Origin: Carnegiea gigantea
Lineage: Eukaryota > Streptophyta > Magnoliopsida > Caryophyllales > Cactaceae
Assembly (NCBI GenBank): GCA_029747015.1
Contig: JAKOGI010000120.1
Span: 124,001 to 188,000, forward strand
DNA: 64,000 nucleotides
Direction: 5' to 3'
The notes under the pieces were generated by a model. It was not told the DNA's origin. It did no database searches and saw only the letters and a list, made by a program, of their open reading frames with translations. Shown piece after piece: positions 57,914 to 64,000 of this stretch. Position 1 is the first letter of the stretch. The number at the start of each line of letters is the position of its first letter. A program made the position numbers and the translations under genes.

Positions 57914-58777
57914 GCATTGCTTCAAGTTCTAGGAATAAGTAGGTTGGCCGTGCTGTTATTTGGTATTCACATTTTTATGGAACAAGAAGAAAAGAAATGG
58001 TGACAATTTAGATTACAAAGTGGAAAAGGAGAATCTGATCAGATAGTTCGATGCAATTGGAAGCGCATGTGTATCCCCATTATATGATCAAGCAATTGTT
58101 CACGTTTACTTCAGTTATTTTATCTTGCCAAAAATTAAGTTTGTGTTATTGTCGTTTCATTGATCAAACCACTGGCCATCTACATTATTGGGTCTCAGTG
58201 ACATGTGTGAACCACGAATACTCTTCCATGTTCGATATTTTGAAGAAAATTTGGGAATCTTTAATCCAATTTGAAGTGTTCAAAGTTGTGCGCAAGTCTG
58301 AGTCTCAGTAGGACTAAAAGCCAGTTCATTATATGGATTAGTTTGATGACTAGCCAAATGTCCAAGAGGGAGTAACTATTTGTTAACCTTTTGGATTGAT
58401 GTGATGGATTATGGAGATTTGTCTCCCACTTTGAAATATGCATGTTGGCGGAATGCATTTCCTTTTCAACATCAACATATACAGCCATGCATGTTTGTTA
58501 GTATATTGCAATTCGCAAAATTTACCATATGCAAAGCCGGAAACTGAGAAGTACCTGCCAATTGAAGAACTCTCGGTTTATGTATCCGGTTAAGATTTTT
58601 CCTTTTCTGTTTATTTCGATGATGCTTGATCCATTTGGATATGTGAATTGTCACTGTTCTTCTTGATGTCTTTCGATCTATTCATCTTGCAAAGCTTTAC
58701 GCTGTTGTCATGGTTGTCTTTTGATTTGAGGCCTATTAATTCTCAGGCAGTCTTTTGAGAGAGGATTCGAAGAAGAA
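57914..58777 (+). other. 3' UTR of neprosin gene 2 and upstream region of the decayed copy
   Basis: The stop codon is followed by the same GAGCATTGC start of the 3' UTR as in gene 1. From about 58120 the third copy of the upstream block begins (TATCTTGCCAAAAATTAAG). No gene is seen. Confidence 0.55.
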
Positions 58778-60895
58778 ATGGTTTCCTCAAGATGAAGATT
58801 GATATTCATGTTCATTTCTAGTTATGCAGTTCAAGGGAAGCATAAAGAAAACAAGTTATTTCATAGATTAGTAACGAGCTTAATATTCATAGTAGACGTT
58901 GGGAAGAGCATTCAGGCGCTTCTCCTAAATGCCAGTATCCTTATTTGATTCTTCCCATCTTAAGTTGTCTATGGGTAGAGAATGTTAGGGACTAGTCCGC
59001 TCACTATCTCATTTATGCTATTATGTTGGATTTATTTGACAGCAGACTTATCCCACAATCTGCACACCGTGGTTTCTCTTTTTGTTCTTTTAAATCTAGA
59101 ACAGAGTCATGACCTCGAGAGTTGAGATTTAACATTTGATATTTGAGATTTGTTCTGTCTGCCTATATCATTATCCTACTTCACTGTGGGCTTCCTCGTT
59201 CTTCTGGAGTTGATTTTCACAAAGGTGCATCAAAGACAACGGGCTGCTTTGACCTTCCCTGCTCTGTATTTAGTGAATTACACAACATATGCCGCACATG
59301 CAACAAGCAATCATGTATCTTCTGAGTCTTGCCACAGCCATGAGATTTCCGTCTCAATTTGACGCATATCCATACTCAGCAAGTAATTCATTTGTGTTTA
59401 TGTGTATGCTTGCTGTCTGTTTCCACTATGCAGTCGGGTTTGAAAGAGGCAATCTGCAACTTTAAAGGCTATTACTGTGTCAAAACAGGATGTGTCGACT
59501 CTATTGCACACATTGAGGTTTATGGTTTGGTGATACTCATACTGGTATTTGTATAGGATGAGCGTAACACAGATGCAATGTCGGACTAATTCTTCTTCAT
59601 GTTTGGTCTCGATAACTGTACATTATATGTTGAGGCATTTATGCCCTATATGCCATCTGCTGTCACTGCAAATAGTTGAAATGGTCTAGTTTATCCTCCT
59701 GTGTGCAGTCTCCTACACTCATATTGTGGCATGGTTCAACTTTGCCCTTTCTTTTTTTAACATAGTATTAGATTATCTTTCATAACCAATCATTTGACCC
59801 AATTCATGAGTTAGTGACCTGTTCTTAGGCAGGTCCCAATGGCAGCAAGTTGTTTGTGTTGTGTTTGGGTCGATTTCAATCGAACTGAAACAGAAATGGT
59901 TTGATCAGTCTAGTTGAATACTGGTCATCTTAAGGTTATAGTTCTACGGCGCTTCTGCTTATAAGTTTATAAGAACATGCAAATCGATTCAGGTCAGGTG
60001 GATTTTAGGTTGTGTCTAGTCAATCCAACTTTAGGTCACAAGCAGATCTTATTCCAGGTCTGCATCAGATCTGGTTACCAACTGTTCACAGACAGACAAA
60101 TGAATGAGCAAAGGTTACTTTTGCCAAGTTTATTAACACGAACATTACCGTACCATCAGAAACCTTCATATATGCTCCTTCTGTGAATCTGTGCTTCTAA
60201 TTTAGAATAAGAAGTGGCTATTAATACAGTAATACTCGAGGAGGTAGGCCTCAAACACAGGTCATCATACTTTTTAGGACTTTTGAGTTCATTCATTACT
60301 GTAAACCATGGATCACATCAAAAAAAAAAAAATAAATTTAGCTACTAATGCTGGAGGTTTTGTTGTGGAAATTCTGGATCCACTGAAATTGAATTATATG
60401 ATTAACCGATTTGAAGTCAAATACCGCATTCGCCGATTAGCAGAATCATACAGCCTAACTGTGAGAAGAAGTCCTCATACAACCACGGCTATGGGGCGTA
60501 GAAACTTTGCTTAAGGTCTTGTCTTCTCAGAAGCACCAACTATGCTGACTGCATAGAAGGGTCATGCATTTCTCTTCACCTGCGAGTACCCTCAGTCTAT
60601 GAGCAGTTATGTGAGTATGAAACTGTTTTTCTGTACATGATACTGTTCTTTGATACATGGAAGAGCCCTAAAGAATTATGCGCCTGAAAGCACATACTCT
60701 CGGGGCTATATAAATGAAAGCTATATGAAAACCGCCCATAACAAATACACAAAGAAAATAAAGATGTGTTGCGATTGGAAGCACGTGCTTTCGGAACTAT
60801 ATAACAATTTGCCGAGGGCTGGGATAAGCCCCAGCTGCTCTTCAGCAATGCTGCAAAATTTTGAGAATAAGTTTGCTGGTTGAATTGTTGGTCAG
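58778..60895 (+). pseudogene. Decayed third neprosin copy
   Basis: Exon 1 similarity (58778-58914) is out of frame: ATGGTTTCCTCAAGATGAAG contains an in-frame TGA, and the 5' splice GT is GC. Exon 6 similarity is at about 59211-59361 (ACGGGCTGCTTTGACCTTCC...CCGTCTCAATTTGAC), with a stop replacing the end. Exon 7 similarity starts near 60440 (CATACAGCC, then AGTCCTCATACAACCACGGC) with several stops and indels, and fades after 60620; 3' UTR similarity reaches about 60895. Exons 2-5 were not found. Intact motifs VEAGW and WGGEV are absent. It cannot encode a neprosin. Confidence 0.88.
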
Positions 60896-61269
60896 GCTAC
60901 ATTTTATGATCAAGGCAATACAGTTTACTCACCACACCTATTTATGTGGAGCAACTTAGTTGAAGGCATCATTGGTTACTAGAATCTGGTGGAGCAATTG
61001 GTTCACAAACAAAGATGTGATTTGGTTGCTGCTACAACTTTGGGATGTCACATGTTCTAAGTGATAATCCTCTGTGTCTTTGGGGAAGGGGGGATTGCTA
61101 CTATCAGCATCCAAGTGTAGCATGACTAGAATCGAAATAACTTCCCTGTTCTTTTACTTCAATTTGTATTTAATCCAACAGTTGCGTGACAAGTTGTACC
61201 AAAAAACTACGAAAGAAAATGTCAATGTAACATATTAAATAAAACTTTAGTTCGCGACACTTAGGCCTT

Positions 61270-61418
61270 GTTCTTTTTGTTGGTAAATCCCAATTTATCA
61301 ACATCAACCCGCTTCAACTAACTTCAACAAACTTCAAACCACTTCCCACTATTTTAACCAACTTTTCCCTATCATGTATGTATATGTATGTATGTATGTA
61401 TGTATGTATATCTATCTA

Positions 61419-61473
<55 letters not shown>

Positions 61474-61590
61474 ACTAACTTCAACCCATTTCAACCTACT
61501 CCAACCATAAAAATATCAACTTCAACCAACTTCTACCAATCTCAACCAGTTTCACTCATTTACCAACTCATATTTCCCAACGAAAAGAAC
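61270..61590. mobile_element. Possible MITE with short terminal inverted repeats
   Basis: GTTCTTTTTGTTGG (61270-61283) and CCAACGAAAAGAAC (61577-61590) are inverted repeats with one mismatch. The 320-base interval is rich in ACTTCAAC-like words and carries a microsatellite in the middle. The neighbouring GGCCTTGTTC start is common in plant hAT-like MITEs. No target duplication was recognised. Confidence 0.4.
61375..61468. repeat. Compound microsatellite (TATG)n(TATC)n(TA)n
   Basis: An uninterrupted compound tract: TATG units to about 61408, TATC units to about 61422, then about 23 TA units. It lies inside the possible MITE. Confidence 0.95.
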
Positions 61591-62458
61591 TTGCTGTCAG
61601 AAAGTTGAAATATCACACGAGAAAATAGCATGAAAACAATTTCATTAACTTTCTCAGGCTCAGTGACTTGATAACATCAAACACGAATATACAGTACCTA
61701 AAATATGAGGATGTCCGAAAACAAAAAGAGCCAAAAATTCAATCCTGCCCCACTTAAATCACTTCTACAAATGAAGAGACTTATATACTTCACATAAAAG
61801 GACAACGATCTCATTAAATTGTGAGATAATTTATTGAAAAAGATAATGTTCAATATCCAAAAGATCAAATAAACCAAGAAACTGAGCTTATTACCGATTA
61901 GCTTGACTAAACAGCAGCCCTTACAAAAGGAGAGACAAATAGAGGACTACTTTGTTTTCAGAGTTAAACAAAAAATGGGGAAATGAAGCCTTCTTCGTCA
62001 CACTGCATATCATAAGGTGCATATCATAAGGTGAATGGCCTTACTTAAGTAGCAGTAAGAGCAGACATAACCGTTGTGCTGATTAAGGTGATGAAAACCT
62101 AATGGCCGTCATTCATCACCTCATCTAAGGAGGCAAATTGCAGCTCCACACATTTAAACAAAATTCATTTTGTTTTTTTTACATTAGATGACACGGAAAT
62201 AGCTCTTGACAATCCCAGATAGGAAAGTAGAGTGAAAACGGAAAAACTTTTCAGCACAATCTTCACATTTTTCAGTTGAACTTGGAAAAATACAATATCT
62301 ACACATCAGCAAACCTTTATCCAGATCAGACAGCAGGACATGCAGCTTCTGAAAGATAAAATATGTAATCATGGGAAGAAAAAGAGCAGTTAAGGTCAAA
62401 AAATTTTCCAAAGCAGGATCAAATCAGCGGAGACCCATTGACCCCAAGTTAAGATGAA

Positions 62459-63779
62459 CTAACTCGACTCATGCCTCCGTCTTTCTTCTTGTATCGACCG
62501 GAAGATACGAGCTGCAGATTCTTTCGTGGACCGTGGATTATGGGGGACAACTTTTATCACTCTAGAACGGTCCTCTGTAGGAGGAGCTGCCTCGGAGATT
62601 TCGATGGTGGGAGCCGTTGGGAAGAGAGGAAGTGCATCTCTTCCTTCAGGTGGCGGAGGAGCCATCTCAGGAGCCTGTGCCCTGTCACTAGAGCTGCTAG
62701 CAGTGCTTCCTTGAAGCTCGCCTTCTTTAGGAGGTGGGGCTCTCAAAGCCGGTGGAGGGGTGGTCCCTTTCTTCTGGGTAGGCATGTTGCATGAGCTTTG
62801 ATGTTGCACAATGCTCCCCCCACCTGGCTGACCCATTTGGCCATATGGGTTGGCTCCGGAGAATGGGTTGGTTTGATCCACAGCTGAGCCAGACCCAGCT
62901 GGACTCATCATGGGAATGCCATATGGAAAGAAGTAGCCTTGCCCGCCAAAGGGCATCCCCATGCCTTGATGATGATGAGGAGGAGTTGGGGCTCCATATG
63001 GTGAATTCATCAGGTTACCTGGCATAGGGGTTGGGCCACAGCCTCCACAGGTAGGGCTCATGAACCCGGGGGCAGGATATGGCTTATATACAAGACCTTC
63101 GGAAGGGGACATGACGGGCACCAGCCATTGATGGGCAGTTGGTTGATGGAAGCTCCATGGGCTCATTTTTGGGTCTGTATTAATGGGTGGAGATGGTGCA
63201 GAACTTATAGGGAAAGGCTGGTAGCCGGCAGGCTGAATAGCACTTTGGGGAGGCAGTGTTGGCGCCTTTGTAACCGCATTTTCAGCAGTACCTTCCAGTC
63301 TATCAGCCAGCTTCTGGGAATCATCCTTCTGCTTAATATTATGTGCAAGAGCTTGTACAGTATAGTCTGAAGAATACTGCTTCACGGCTGAACGATTCAA
63401 AGTAGCCTTTTCCACAATGGCACTACCTTCAAGAAGCAAATGTGGAGATCCTGCAATGAGTTTTTGCACCTGCAACACAGTTCAAGGTTTCAGTTCAATT
63501 AGAGGTCCAGACACTTGTACAGTCACAAGCTATGTTACTTGGACCAGGCTAGAAATCGCCAAAGGACAAGGCGTCAGGCTCCACAATTTCTGAAAACTTT
63601 GCTTGATTTTTCTTTTTAGTATCAGTATCCGTACCCGTCTGATTGTCAAATGTCTCGAGGTATTTTAGCTGAAGTAAAGATTCCAAGTAACATAGATGAC
63701 AAATCTGCATAGATGTGTGTTACGCACCTTTATCAATCTGTGCAACTCGAAGACTTGAACAGCAAATACTCTTTGTTGA
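62459..63779 (-). CDS. ELF3: EARLY FLOWERING 3-like protein, C-terminal exons
   Basis: Two minus-strand exons are present: 63728-63779 (52 bases, QQRVFAVQVFELHRLIK) and 62459-63469 (336 codons plus stop, starting VQKLIAGSPHLLLEG). They are joined across a GT-AG intron. The short exon begins with the last base of a codon, fitting the known ELF3 pattern of a long second exon upstream, which lies beyond the window. The C-terminus has the typical ELF3 blocks SPWSFHQPTAHQWLVPVMSP, CGGCGP and RVIKVVPHNPRSTKESAARI. ELF3 is a scaffold of the evening complex with ELF4 and LUX in the circadian clock, controlling hypocotyl growth and flowering; it acts in the nucleus. No long polyglutamine tract is visible in this region. 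Confidence 0.92.
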
Positions 63780-64000
63780 CTGTGAAGAGTAAGATGAGTT
63801 GGGATCAAGAACAGTAGGAAACCACCAATAAAGCTAACGGTGCCATCAGATTGGTACATTGGCATCCCGTACAAATGCTTAATCAATGAGACATACCACT
63901 TCACAAGCTAATACATACCAATTCTAATGTCCTCACATCATCATTATACTGAAAATCTCCCATCCCCAATCTTTTCAGAACTTAGCAGAAATAAGTCGAA
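63780..64000 (-). other. ELF3 intron 2 (partial)
   Basis: This lies upstream of the 52-base exon on the minus strand. It ends TTACTCTTCACAG, a good 3' splice site, and shows no ELF3 coding similarity. The preceding exon is outside the window. Confidence 0.6.

Larger units (their letters stand above)
60896..62458 (+). other. Intergenic region with simple repeats and possible ELF3 3' UTR
   Basis: No coding sequence is supported. It holds the (TATG)n-(TATC)n-(TA)n tract and the possible MITE described separately. The last few hundred bases before 62458 lie downstream of the ELF3 stop codon on the minus strand and probably include its 3' UTR; a 3' UTR intron cannot be ruled out. Confidence 0.5.

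Noticed and set aside
61378..61608. 76-residue frame of Met-Tyr-Val-Cys and Ile-Tyr repeats
   Set aside because: Translation of the compound microsatellite.
62471..63370. Plus-strand frames overlapping the ELF3 exon
   Set aside because: They lie antisense to clearly conserved ELF3 coding sequence.
1..64000. tRNA or rRNA genes
   Set aside because: None recognised; the tRNA-like matches are only the 12-13-base primer binding sites.

Overview
The window is nuclear DNA of a flowering plant. The evidence is plant-type Ty3/gypsy retrotransposons primed by initiator tRNA-Met, two intron-containing neprosin-family genes, and the 3' part of an EARLY FLOWERING 3 (ELF3) gene. The species and order cannot be read from the sequence.

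Positions 1-46156 are a stack of LTR retrotransposons inserted into one another, labelled R1-R15 here. R1 (1-2220, +) is a partial gag-pol element cut off inside integrase. R2 (-) survives as a split 3' LTR (2221-3133 and 19366-19698) and an integrase (19530-20623). R3 (3134-19365, +) lies inside the R2 LTR. R4 (7216-16419, +, target duplication GCTTG) lies inside R3 pol. R5 (9479-13914, +, TTGAA) lies inside R4 gag. R6 (20624-21649) is a truncated LTR. R7 (-) is a dismembered gag/leader/LTR (21650-21733, 29421-29937, 31058-32089). It was invaded by R8 (21734-29420, -, ATAAG; itself carrying solo LTR R9, AAGTC) and by solo LTR R10 (29938-31057, GTTCT). R11 (+, from 32090) was invaded in its LTR by R12 (33387-37974, -, GCACT) and in its leader by solo LTR R13 (38276-39471, AACCC). 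R14 (40817-42159) is an LTR. R15 (42170-46156, +) is a short gag-only element.

The elements fall into two classes. R1, R2, R3 and R8 carry protease, reverse transcriptase, RNase H and integrase pieces, with scattered stop codons. R4, R5, R12 and R15 have paired LTRs but lack RT and an integrase core; they keep gag, sometimes with protease, and would depend on partners. R15 shares LTR, leader and 3' module with R5 but shares its gag with R12, so parts have been exchanged. Most leaders carry a bipartite GC-rich palindrome repeated about every 72 bases, and other LTR types carry one copy near the LTR end.

Positions 46157 to about 47900 hold a 5'-truncated LINE (R16, -). From about 47940 to 60900 there are three tandem copies of a neprosin gene unit on the + strand: two intact 7-exon genes (431 and 428 residues predicted) and one decayed copy. 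Positions 60900-62458 hold simple repeats, a possible MITE and the presumed 3' flank of ELF3. The ELF3 3' exons (62459-63779) are on the minus strand; the gene continues beyond the right edge.
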